In this document: one piece after another, positions 34,139 through 45,008 of the stretch
How the letters are laid out: each line of letters starts with the position of its first letter
Numbering within the stretch: position 1 is the stretch's first letter
Assembly (NCBI GenBank): GCA_963920525.1
Contig: OY986437.1
Span: 60,654,330-60,718,329 of the forward strand
Length of the DNA stretch: 64,000 bases
DNA from: Dichetophora obliterata
Lineage: Eukaryota; Arthropoda; Insecta; Diptera; Sciomyzidae
Reading direction: 5' to 3'
Program-made: the position numbers and the translations under genes
The notes under the pieces: generated by a model
What the model was told of the DNA's origin: nothing
The model's database searches: none
Seen by the model: only the letters and a program-made list of their open reading frames with translations

Positions 34139-36455
34139 ATGAAATTTAAGAAAAATAAAGCTATCGAAACCAAACTACCAACAAATCGTGATATCATCGA
34201 ATATATGCTCTTCCTTAAGGACGAAGGTACTGCAAGAGTCCCCAAAAATCGACAATTAATTCAATACAATCCAACTGTAATAGCTAAACTTCTCGAACTA
34301 TGGCAACGAGCAAACATGCCAATTATAAAGCGTGTATCAATAAGAAAAAAAATTAAGGCTCTCGTGGACAAGTACCACTGCTTTATAAAAAATTCCCCAC
34401 ATGATCCAAACGAATGGAGCAAATTATTCAGAATTTCCATTTGCAGATGTGGCATTGAGTTAAATAGGAGATGCAACTGCTCCGATGCGCAACAGATTCC
34501 GCAAACTGTTCAAGAATTTTTTATTGACCAATGCGGTCCAAGGCTGCTAACGCTCGATGAAATGCCGGATCATGAAAACAGAAGTGAATCAGATGTATTG
34601 ACGCATACTTTGCCTTGTGCTGGTGTTTTGCCGTCTACTATTGGATATGCTCCAAGCACTATAAGCGAATTGGAATATGACAGAACACGTCGCGAAACAT
34701 CGCCGCAACTTCAACCGAAATTAAAAGTATCGGATATCAAGCTACGCAATTACTCTTCGGGTCTTGATCGAACTGATACATCAAATCGAGCTGGAGCGTT
34801 ACTTGCAACAATGCTTTTAAAAGATATTCGGACTGCGATTGCGAATAAAGCTTTGAAAAATGATTTTTCTGAAGATACTTCCAAGAAATTTTTACAGCTT
34901 ATCGATGACATAATCATCGATAAAAACAAAATACACAGAGAGCGCGTTAATTTCAGAAAAGAGGCCAAAGCATTGTCAAAATCTGATGACGTGTTGCAAT
35001 GCATCTCATTCGATGGTAAGAAAGAGTTGACGCTAAAGAAACAAACAGTTCTGAACAAAGTTCGAATGGTTCAAGTCTTGGAAGAGCACGTGACTTTAGT
35101 GAAAGAACCAGAATCAAAATTTATTGGTTATACAACACCAGATCGAGGCAGTGGGCAAGAAATACAAAAGGCCATAGTAACTTTTTTGGCAAAAGAAAAA
35201 TTTTCAATGGACCATTTGGTAGCTATTAGTTGCGATGGCACCGCTACAAATACTGGACGTTACAATGGAGTAATTTCATACATGGAACGCTATTTACAGC
35301 GACCATTGCAATGGTTTGTGTGTTTGTTCCATTTTAACGAGCTACCTTTATGTGCGCTGTTAAGACATTTCTTTGGGAAGCAAAAAGGGCCTGGAATCTG
35401 GCCAGAGGAGTTCGGAAAGGAAATCGCAGAGTGTGAAAAATACAATGTAAGTTTTGTGTTTACGTACGCAAATGCTTTTATGCAATGGTCAACTACACAA
35501 TCTATCTACAAATTTGTTTTTCTAAACTCAGGTTGCAGAATTATTTGAGCCAATTACAATGGGTGCTATGCCTGACAATATTGATGGTTGGACTTTACGT
35601 GCTGATCAACGTTATCTTTTTCAAATGGTTGTTTCTGTAAATAATGGTGTGTGCGATGAATGTTTGGCTAGCTTGAAGCCAGGTCCTTTGAGTACCGCAC
35701 GCTGGCTAACAACCGCTGCAAGAATTCTGCGTCTTTATGTCACTAAAAGGGATCCGTCTTTAATTTTAAAAAAACTGACTGAGTTCATTGTAAAAGTGTA
35801 CGCGCCTTTCTGGTTTCTTATAAAAGAGAAGCCTGAAGCCATACACGGCAGTCGCAATGTTTTCAAGTACATTAACTGGATTCGTCAGTTGCCGATGGAT
35901 GTTCAATTGGTCATTCGTCAGACGATTGAAAATAATGCATATTATTTTCATCCGGAGAATATTTTGTTATCTATGATAACGGATACAGAGAGTTCAGAAG
36001 CTGGAATAATACGGTCAGATGCCTATGAAAAAATTATTGCGGCGCGAATCGATCCTCCTGCAACAATTCGTACCTTTTACGTACCACGAAAAACTATAAA
36101 TTACGAAAGTATTTCCTATACTGAAATGATCGATTGGAACAAATTTAACATAACCGAACCACCATGCCTACAGTTCTTTTTGCAATGCGAATTGGAATAT
36201 CATCAGTATTCGAATGAAATCATTAAAATACCAGGTAATTGCTTTGCTAGAAAAATATGTTCTTAAACATTTTTAATAATGTTTATAATTTAAACAGATT
36301 TTCTGTACCATTCACAAAATACGGAGCGGTACGTGCATGTTGTGAGCGAATCTTCTACCGCCGTTACGGATGATGAACGTCTGGGCCATATTTTTGCCAA
36401 GCTTGATAGCCGACAGCGATACAGCCTACTTGAGTCGCGGAAAGATTTTGCTTAA
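34139..36455 (+). CDS. Intact three-exon transposase, 722 aa
   Basis: Probable DDE-type transposase of the surrounding element. Exons: 34139-35446, 35532-36234 and 36298-36455. Intron 1 (85 bp) starts GTAAGT and ends CTCAG; intron 2 (63 bp) starts GTAATT and ends AACAG. Joined, they give 723 codons with stop and no internal stop. Start: first ATG, just inside the left inverted repeat, followed by a basic stretch (KFKKNK). Residues 102-114 hold a Cys-X-Cys, seven residues, Cys-X-Cys cluster that could bind zinc. Then come CISFDGKKE (Asp 292), VAISCDGTATNTG (Asp 366), LQWFVCLFHFNELPL, a GPLSTARWLTTAARILRL block in exon 2, and HPENILLSM. The two Asp are my candidates for catalytic residues; the third acid is not fixed. 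Splicing restores the conserved C-terminus around YHSQNTERYVHVVSE. I do not recognise a named family with certainty. Confidence 0.88.
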
Positions 36456-36730
36456 CCCTCTCCGGGTCAAAAATAATTTAAATTGACAAATACATTTGAT
36501 ATGTTATGCATAATCAAGTCGATAAAAATATATTTTTAGATAGACCCGGAATTTTATTTGTGTATATTTACTTCATTTAAATCTATAATAGGTTATTTTT
36601 AGCAAAAAACTAGAAAGAAAATTGAATCTTCGGATGGGCCGAAAAAAAATGGAAATTTGAGTTAAGTAAGCAGATTAATTTGTTTATTGCTATAATTTGT
36701 TTGTATGGGACTGATGCAAGCGCGATGAGT

Positions 36731-37265
36731 CTACACGGCGTTAAGCGACTTGACGACTTAAAACCGGTTTTTGTATGCCTTTTCGGTGTGGTGACAATAA
36801 CTCGTCGGTTGATTATGTTGTTGTTGTTAATTTTCTCGCCACCTTAATACTCTCTTTGTTTTTGCAGACAGGGTGCTTATGTGTACTGAAATTTAAAATC
36901 AATATAACTTTTTTCTTTATGAATAAAATTGAATATTTTTTTCGCAAATATTTAATAACTTTTTGAGGGCTTTAATTCTGCATCATCAAATTTTGTAATT
37001 GGGGGGGTTTTTAAGAAAACGATGTCTTGTATTAAGAGAAGGTGGCAACGCCGTGCAAAGATCTTATATTGCAAACATAGTGCTTGTCATGACTTTGTCA
37101 ACGATATATAAAACTTAATAATCGGACCACAAATAAAAGAGTTATAGACAAAAAACCGATTCGGCGGTTTTTGCCACGCCCCAAAAAAAAAAAATTTTTG
37201 CACTCCCGTAATTTTCTCGATATAACAGTTCATATAAGGCGGTAACATTAAAAACTTTTTTTTTC
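36731..37265 (-). repeat. Right terminal inverted repeat of the 3.95-kb transposon
   Basis: Inner start CTACACGGCGTTAAGCGACT, outer part CATATAAGGCGGTAACATT. The reverse complement of the left arm with very few differences, which suggests recent insertion or ongoing conversion between the arms. Confidence 0.9.
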
Positions 37266-37277
37266 GATACGGCTTAA

Positions 37278-37435
37278 GGTACACCTAGAGTCGAACCGAT
37301 TTCGAACATTTTTGAAATGTTTCTTAAATAGCTTAAACTAATTAAGCATGCAAAATTGCATTATCATAGGAGGATTCCTTCCATTTTTGTCCACCCCTTA
37401 TATGGAGACAGTTTACTGTGCGACGCTTCAATTAT
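37278..37435 (+). repeat. Dispersed repeat G, copy G3 right part
   Basis: Continues the G repeat after the transposon: CCTAGAGTCGAACCGATTTC, then GCAAAATTGCATTATCATAGGA and CCATTTTTGTCCA, all found in G2 (about 25250 and 26195-26240). Confidence 0.7.
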
Positions 37436-37734
37436 ATTGTTTCTGAGGTTCGTAAGACCGTCAGCAGTGCTTTTTAACCTATCTTGGACACAAACCAGTT
37501 TTTTATATACCAGTTTTCTATTTGCAGGGATAAAATGAAAATTATTAAAAATTTAAGCAACTCAAATTAAAAAATATATTTATCCTAAAAGTTTTATTAA
37601 TTTCTTTTTTTAGTAGGTACATAGTATAAGATAAAAACAAAATTAGCTTTCTCTTGAAAATTTGTTTCAAATGTGTTCCCGAGTAAAACCGTTTATAAAA
37701 AACTGCATTATTAGTCAGATTCTGTCATTTAATA
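37436..37734. other. Non-coding gap
   Basis: Mixed AT-rich DNA. Nothing recognised. Confidence 0.4.
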
Positions 37735-38765
37735 TTCCTTGCCTGTGTCCTCGAAACACTCGTTAATTCTTTGACCTGACTAAGTTTCTTTATCCCTGTC
37801 GATGACACGGTGCCTTATTATTGTTCTAATCGCTTCTACAATTCTTGTCTAAATCTTTGTTTTAATAATTGTCTAACCTACAAAAGGTCCTCATCCTTTT
37901 ACTAATCTTTTTCAAGTTCATGTCTTCATTTTTGTCCTAGGCCTTGTCCTAGATCTTGTCTCCATCCTTGTACAAGCTTTTGTCCTTAACCTTGTCCTAG
38001 TCCGTGACCCAATTTGTGCAACAACGTCTCTTTGACACAATTTTTGTTCATGCCCTTGTTTTTATCTTTATTCTTATCCTTTCTCTTATCCTAAGCGGTC
38101 TTGTCCTAGTCTGTGTCCTGAAACATGTCCCAGTGCTTGTTATTATCACTGTGCAAATGCTTGTCAAAACCCTAGACATAATTTTTGTCCTAAAACTTAT
38201 CATATTTTATGTCCAAACCCTTGTCCTAATCCTTGTCCTAATTCTTGTCCTTATCCTTGTTAACATTTTTTTTTAAATACTTATCGTAATCCTTTTCATA
38301 ATTCTTGTCCAAGTCTTGGTTTTAACCTATTTCGTTAACCTTCTTGAAATCCTTATCTAGGATATAGAAATTCTTAAACAAATTATTGTATCAATTTGGT
38401 CCTATTTGTTATCATGATCCTTTTTCTAATTCTTGTTCAAATTTTTGTCCTAGTCCCACTTCAAGTCCTTGTCCTAATTTAATTGTTGTTCAAATGTTTG
38501 CCTAACCCTTCTTGAAATCCTTGTCCTAATCTTTGTTCGTATCTTTGTCCCAACTTTTTTCCTAATCCTTGTAAAATTGTTGGTTTTTTCTCGAGGCCTA
38601 ATCACCATCATTACTGTGGTAAACTTACTGCGTACCAAATCCTTGTCCCAGTCCTTGTGCTTCTTTTGTATTAGTCCTTGTCTTAAGTCTTGTTCTAGTC
38701 CTTGATTATATTCTTTTCTAGATTCTTGTTCTTACCCTTGTTTGAATAGTTTTTATTATCTTTGC
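37735..38765 (+). repeat. Degenerate 12-bp minisatellite
   Basis: About 1 kb made of diverged copies of CCTTGTCCTAAT. The cleanest stretch is about 38215-38265. Many units differ by one or two bases or carry short indels, so the array is old. A 90-codon open frame over it (38004-38276) is the repeat read in frame (LVLILVLI) and not a gene. Confidence 0.8.
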
Positions 38766-38879
38766 TCAAATCCGTGTCACCACTTTTTATTGTAATACAC
38801 TAACTAATAACTTAGTGCTATGCAATATTTCTATGCACTATACATGCATTTCTATACGATGTTGTATTTAGATAACATT

Positions 38880-39593
38880 CACTCAAAAAATTTATTAGTA
38901 CAATTTCTACGAATGATATTAGTACATTCTACAAATATGCGTACAATATACAAAGTATTTTTATTGTGATATCTTTACGAACTCATTCTTTAAATCTTAT
39001 TAATACCTGCTGTAGTATCTACGAATATATTTGTTTTATATACTACTGGTATTCGCAAACAAAAATATATACATTCGTATTAGTGCATTGTACGAATGAT
39101 TGTGTACATATAAATAATAATATTCGTAAATTTGTCGTACGAATAGCTTCGTAATATCTTTCATTACATTCGTAGTATTTACAAATGCTTTCGTACTCTT
39201 TACGAATGAAAAATAATATTAGTAGAAACAATTCATTCGTAGGCTGACCGTTCGAAATATTAGCAGAATGTACGAATTATTAGTAGAGTTTAAAAAATTT
39301 AAAACTGAAATCGATCAGCCTTGTTTGTAGAACATCTATAGAACATAAGGAACTGTATAATTGTCAAGTGACTGTAGCCTACTGGTAGAGTACGTGGCCC
39401 GTAAACTAAAGAGCCGAGGTTCAAGCCCCAACTCAGATAGAATTTTTTTTGCTGGTTTTTACGAATAAAATATTCGTAATATGTACTAATATACGTCGAT
39501 TCTACGAATCCTATTCGTGGCTGTAAACTTCGAATAAAATTCGTAGAATGGACGCAGTTATTAGTAATATTTACATACAAATATTTTTGAGTG
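38880..39593 (+). mobile_element. Element C: CAC-ended element with tRNA-like core
   Basis: A 714-bp element starting CACTCAAAAAATTTATTAG and ending AAATATTTTTGAGTG, flanked by TT (38878-38879 and 39594-39595). The interior is dense in TTCGTA/TACGAA words and holds tRNA-like module T4. A TTCGTA-rich relative lies at about 26740-27140. No coding sequence. Confidence 0.8.
39368..39433 (+). repeat. tRNA-like module T4
   Basis: TGTAGCCTACTGGTAGAG (A box), GTACGTGGCCCGTAAAC, then GAGGTTCAAGCCCCAAC (B box). The same consensus as T3, T5, T6 and T8. It lies inside element C. Confidence 0.7.
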
Positions 39594-39814
39594 TTCAAAT
39601 ATTTTTAGTTTTTTATTTACATTTTTTTTGCCACAAAGCTTTATACACAAAACTTTTGCTATCGCACCGCAAAATTTACCGTACTTTTCTGGCCCCCGAG
39701 ATAAATTTCCATGTAAAGCTTTGCATTTATGTTGCATCAAGGTTCATAATGCATAAAATAATTATCTGGTGCTTCGGCCTAATTTTCAAAGTTTATTTGG
39801 GAAATTTTTAGGAG
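39594..39814. other. Non-coding gap
   Basis: AT-rich DNA after element C. An open frame crossing the element border is not gene-like. Confidence 0.35.
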
Positions 39815-40520
39815 CATATAAAAATGCGTAAGTGGTATATTAACTTTGTCCTTCATAACTTAAGGTATATCAACTTAACACCTCCTGAGTCGATCGTAAC
39901 GGAATTAAATGTAAAAGCTTTATATTCAAAAGCACAGATCAAGTTCGAAAATGAGCCAAATCTGATGAAAACCACGTATACCTCCCATACAAAGTGACTT
40001 AATCAAAACTGTAAAATCTCTTTTTGAATTCCACAACAATTATTTTAATGACTTTTATATGTATGAAATTTGTAAAATCGAATGAAAATCTTGTCTACCT
40101 CCCATACAAAGTGTTTTTATGAAAATTGAAATATTTCCTAAAAATCCACAAAATTGAGTAGAATGGCTGCAAATTTTGCAAAAAAATTAGAATTTTTACT
40201 ATCCACTCGATGATGGAAAATTGTTAAAAAAAAACTGAAAATTCGGCCCAAATCCTATACAAAGTGACGTCATCATAAGAATTAAGCCTTTATAAATTTC
40301 AAAAAATTAGTGTTTACACTTGGTATTGTGCACAAAAGCTTAAGTAAATAAAAATAACTCTATGTTTCTAATATGAAATATTTGGATAAAATCCACGCCT
40401 TATAAAAGTGACGTCACCAAAATAATTCAACATTTAAGACTTTGCATTAAATAAAATACGGCTGTGGGGGTATTTTACTTCGGTCCAGTCAAAGACAGTT
40501 CCTCAATAAATGTTTAGAAT
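39815..40520 (+). repeat. Dispersed repeat G, copy G4
   Basis: Shares CACCTCCTGAGTCGAT, AAAATGAGCCAAATC, CTCCCATACAAAGTGACTTA and GTAAAATCTCTTT with G2, in the same order. It lacks the CTGTCCGT array and has diverged tandem units. Confidence 0.7.
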
Positions 40521-40991
40521 TATTGTCAAGAAGACAAAGAAGCGTCCTTATTAACTGTAGCACTTACACGCAGAGGAAAGACATGATTGAGACATGATTA
40601 CTGCAATAAAAATTTTTTTACTAAAATTATTGTATTATTTCTGCAAATACAAATTTTTGCCTTAATAAAGTCATTATTTACTAATGGTGTTACCAAAAAT
40701 AACATTGTAGTTGAAATCATAACATCATTGAAATCGTCAACATACTATGATTGCCTCAACTATTAGTTGCAACAAAAATGTTGTAGTTCTGTCAATCATG
40801 ATAAATGTGAATATTATTATAGAGACAAACATATTAGAATTTCGAATGTTTGTCTGAACTATTCTTTGCTTGTTGGCAAACGAAGCAGAACATAATCAAA
40901 ATGAGCAGAATAGAAAGAATTTAGTGTGTCTGAAGAGTTGGCAGGAAAAACTTTCACTTCATTCAGACACAAGAAGTTTTATCGATTCCTG

Positions 40992-42997
40992 CACGGAAAA
41001 AAATGTGCGGAGTTAAACCAAGTTTTTTCATGAGTCAAAAGAGTTTTTGAGAAGTTAAAAACGTTTTGTCACCGTAAAACACAAAATTAATTGCATCAAT
41101 ATTTTTTTTGTTACTATAAAACTTTTTTTGCTTGATACAACTCATTTTCAAAGTTTGGAGTAAACTAAAAGCAGTTTCAAATTAACTCTGCATCTTCTCC
41201 GAACATTTGTCTTTTTAACTCCATTAAAACTTATTGCAACCATCTATGAAGAACGTCTTTGTATTTTAAAGCTGAAACGAAGTTATGTTTAGCACGAAAC
41301 AGAGTCTGCTCAAATAAATATTTCCGTTTGTTCGTTTTACTTTGAATGAGGAGAAAGTACTCAAATATTTTAACAAGCAAATCAAGTGTGCTGTAAGAAT
41401 TATATGTTCCATAATGATAAGAAAGTGCCGTTTTAACTATTGCGAGTTATATGTTTTCTTTATATCTTTATCGAAGTGAAACTTCTTATGCGGTTATTTG
41501 ATATAGAGGGTAAAATTTTTCGAGTCTCGTCAAGAAATTTTTTTTATCTATATATATAGATATTTTTTTGTGATAGATAGATTTTGACCCCTAGAAGGGT
41601 GGCAGATAGATTTTTTCGCGTTATTTCGTAAATGTCAAATCACGGACATATTCCGCATACATCGGAAACCATTAAGACCAATATTATTAAACGAAGCACC
41701 AAAAAATGACATGAAAATATTAAATAAACAGAATATATTTTATGAAAATTTTGTATTGTACTTCGTTTGAGATGCTATCTCTTTCTTTCTCTCTGTTTTT
41801 TTTTTACAAAAATCTATCTTATTTTTTAAATTAAGAAGTTTTCCTTCTATACTGTATACACACTATACTGTAATTTATTTTTTAACCTGCGATGTATTTT
41901 TTATAGAAAATTTTGGGAAACTAAACAATTTTATTAAATTTGGTATACAACTGCTGTTTGAATAGAAGTCAAGATACAAACATTTTTTAAAGGAATTTAT
42001 GAGTTTTTGAAACATACTAAAGTCACATATTACTATATTTTATTAACGAAACTACATTAAACACTTATAAACAAATTTTTAATGTATGTATTACGACATT
42101 AAGGCAACCCTGCCCTGCCGACAAATCGCCTTGAGAATATTCTACCTATTTTTGTACCAAATTTAATTATTATAGCATCAATATATATCGGAATTAAGCA
42201 TATTAAATTAAATGACACTTTTTTTTTGCATTAGTATAGGAACATAACTAACTCATCTTTTAAAAACATTCATAAACCGAGTGTTCACCCTGTTGGATAA
42301 TCCTTACTACATTTTGATAAATGCTTAAAAAATATCTTTTCCCTCATTCAACGAACAAAACTACAGCAATCAATTGTAAAATCAATCCAAATATTTATCC
42401 CTTTTTCAAATATGTTATATACAAAAATCCCGTTTTTAAAAAAATTCCCCTTAAAATCAAAGAAATGAAACACCTTTGAAACAAATTTTGAGAGTTGAGC
42501 GCAATTTAAGCTCAAAAGTAAAAAAATTTTTTTTTATAAGAAATTATAAGAGAAATAAGAGATTCAAAATTGCCAAATCGTGGATAAGCTGCTCTGTGAG
42601 TATGTATAAGAGATTCTGTTTTCGGCGTTAACCATGTCTTTAATTGCCTTTGTGTTCAATTGAAATAAGAACTAAATAAAAATAATAAAACACAAAAGAA
42701 ATTACGGGTTCTTTATTTGACTCTTTTGTGGGTGAGTTTGTTTATTTGTGAAGCTTTATGCTACATTTAACTGAGTTGATTCTAGTTTGTTTTTGAGTGA
42801 ACTAAAAATTTAAAAATTCTCAATTTCTCAACCTTAAAACAACTCAAAACGGAGTCAATATGACTTTTCAAACAAATCTAATTTTTGAAGTAAATTGAAG
42901 TTAAATATAGTTTTTACAGCTTTGGCAAAATACCATGCACGAAAAGAGTTTAATTGACTCCAAATATGACATTATTTACTCCGCTTTTTTTTGAGTG
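40992..42997 (+). mobile_element. Element A2: CAC-ended element nested in B1
   Basis: A 2,006-bp element starting CACGGAAAAAAATGTGCGG and ending CCGCTTTTTTTTGAGTG, flanked by TG (40990-40991 and 42998-42999). B2 has the uninterrupted site (reverse complement CGATCCTGGCTATGTGC near 44590-44605), which fixes the borders. A reverse-orientation relative is A1. No coding sequence. Confidence 0.85.
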
Positions 42998-43242
42998 TGG
43001 CTATGTGCTGTTTCGTTTGTCAACTGTTCAATTATTGTGTTTTGTTTTAAATTGCCTTATCCTAAAAACAGCACGCAGAAAAGTGACATTTTCGACTTTA
43101 ATTGTAGCAAACATGTTTCTATTTACGGTAAACATATTTCGCAATTCTGACCATATTTTGTTTATCAGAAATATTGCTATTTTTGTGACAATGCACTTAA
43201 TGTACCATGTTTATCAATGGCATTAGTCAGGCGAGAGGTAGT

Positions 43243-43310
43243 AGCGGCAGTGGCTTACTGGTAGTGTGCGTGGCTCGTAAGCGAAAAAGCCACGGTTCAA
43301 ACCCCAGCTC
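43243..43310 (+). repeat. tRNA-like module T5
   Basis: GCAGTGGCTTACTGGTAG (A box), GCGTGGCTCGTAAGC, then CACGGTTCAAACCCCAGC, whose GGTTCAAACCC core is a canonical B box. It lies inside B1; T6 is the same module in B2. Confidence 0.7.
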
Positions 43311-43707
43311 GGACAGAAAATTTTATCAAAAAAATTTTTCAGTTGAATTAATATTTCTGTTCAGACTAGTCAATGGCAAACTTTGGAGATATCTTAATTA
43401 ATAGCTGTGGAAATTGGAGTGCATGAAAATATATAATATTCCATAATATTCTGGATCCTAAAAATAAACTCATAATATAGTTGTTGCAATCATTTTATTT
43501 TTGACCCAATAAGAGAATAATTATTGTTTCAATTATATTTTGGTTCCTACAAAAAAGTTCTTTTTCTAAATATGGTTGCTGTAATCATTTTATCATGATC
43601 AAAGAAAAAATTATATGTTTAAGAACATGTTAGCAACAATCATAATCCGAATCATACTATGATCCTCTTAAAACATGGTTGTTGCAACTATGTTTTTTCT
43701 CTGCGTG

Positions 43708-43892
43708 TATATTCAGCGAGTAATAGTTTCGTGCAACGATATTGCACTTTTGTCACCTCTGCGATCTGATGTCATAATATTTTTTAAAATTTTTGTCGTA
43801 AAGCTAAGTATCCATTTATCGTTTTTCTTTTATAATATTTACCACAGCGTAATCACTTATCTAGCAATAAATCCATGCAACTACGTGACATG
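43708..43892. other. Spacer between B1 and B2
   Basis: 185 bp of non-repeat DNA forming the loop of the B1/B2 palindrome. Confidence 0.6.
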
Positions 43893-45008
43893 CACGCAGA
43901 GAAAAAACATAGTTGCAACAACCACGTTTTAAGAGGATCATAATATGATTCGGATGTTGATTGTTGCTAACATGTTCTTAAACATATAATATTTTCTTTG
44001 ATCATGATAAAATGATTACAAAAACCATATTTAGAAAAGGAACTTTTTTGTAGGAACCAAAAGATTATTGAAACAATCATTATTCTCTTATTGGGTCAAA
44101 AAGAGAAATGTCTGCAACAACTATATTATGAATTTATTTTTAGGATCTAGAATATTATTGAAACAATAATTTTATTTTTTTTAGTTTAATGCACTCCAAT
44201 TTCCACAGCTATTAATTGAGATATCTCCATAGGTTTGCCACTGTCTGGGGCTGAACAGAAATATTCATTCAATTGAAAAAAATTGTTGATAAAACTTTTC
44301 CGAGCTGGGGTTTGAACCGCGGCTTTTTCGCTTACGAGCCACGCACGCTACCAGTAGGCCACAGCTGCTACTACCGCTCGCTTGACTAATGCCATTCATA
44401 AACATGGTACATTAAGTGCATTGTCACAAAAATAGCAATATTTGTGATAAACAAAATATGGACAGAATTGCAAAATATATTTACGGTAAATAGAAATATG
44501 TCACTTTTCTGCGTGCTGTTTTTAGGCTAAGGCAATTTAAAACAAAACACAATAATTGAACAGTTGACCAACGAAACGGCACATAGCCAGGATCGATAAA
44601 ACTTATTGTGTCTGAATGAAATGAAAGTTTTTCCTGCAAACTGTTCAGACACAATAAATTCTTTCGATTTTTGGTTATGTTCTGCTTCGTTTACCAACAA
44701 TCAAAGAATAGTTCAGACAAACATTTAAAATTCTAATATGTTGTCTCTATAATAATATTCACATTTATCATGATTGACAGAACTACAACATTTTTGTTGC
44801 AACTAATAGTTGAGGCAATCATAGTATGTTGACGATTTCAATGATGTTATGATTTCAAGTATAATGTTATTTTTGGTACAATCGTTAATAAATAATGACT
44901 TAATTAAGGCAAGAATTTGTGTTTGCAGAAATAATACAATAATTTTAGTAAAAAAATTGTACCTTCGATCCAGAAGCACCTCTTCCCGCATCGCCATAAC
45001 GCTGAGTG
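43893..45008 (-). mobile_element. Element B2: CAC-ended element, inverted copy of B1
   Basis: Starts CACGCAGAGAAAAAACATAG. The match to B1 stops near 44963; the far end is taken as GCTGAGTG at 45001-45008 because TG flanks both sides (43891-43892 and 45009-45010). That far end is less certain than the near one. It contains module T6. Confidence 0.75.
44302..44371 (-). repeat. tRNA-like module T6
   Basis: Minus strand: TGTGGCCTACTGGTAGCG (A box), GTGGCTCGTAAGC, then CGCGGTTCAAACCCCAGC (B box). Counterpart of T5 in the inverted copy. Confidence 0.7.

Larger units (their letters stand above)
33327..37276 (+). mobile_element. 3.95-kb DNA transposon with long terminal inverted repeats
   Basis: Long inverted arms (about 33342-33880 and 36731-37265) are almost identical; visible differences are a handful of substitutions and one short length change. 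Between them lies a complete three-exon transposase gene. Repeat G resumes on the far side, and AGGTACA occurs at both junctions (33320-33326 and 37277-37283), so the target duplication is up to 7 bp; the palindrome GTAC inside it would fit a 4-bp one. The outermost 15-30 bp of the two ends match poorly, so exact termini are uncertain. Superfamily not assigned; the protein resembles a group of unclassified arthropod and cnidarian transposase-like proteins, possibly Sola-like. Confidence 0.85.
40567..43707 (+). mobile_element. Element B1: CAC-ended element, split by A2
   Basis: Starts CACGCAGAGGAAAGACATGA and ends ATGTTTTTTCTCTGCGTG, flanked by TA (40565-40566 and 43708-43709). Without A2 it is about 1.13 kb. 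It matches B2 (43893-45008) in the opposite orientation, including ATTGTGTCTGAATGAA-like and TTGACAGAACTACAACA-like blocks. It contains tRNA-like module T5. No transposase. Confidence 0.82.

Noticed and set aside
33645..36966. Identical 63-codon frames in the two arms of the 3.95-kb transposon (33645-33836 minus and 36775-36966 plus)
   Set aside because: They are the same arm sequence read twice; composition and lack of motifs give no support for a protein.
37735..38765. CRISPR-like regular array
   Set aside because: Units are 12 bp, contiguous and degenerate with no spacers; it is a minisatellite in a eukaryotic context.
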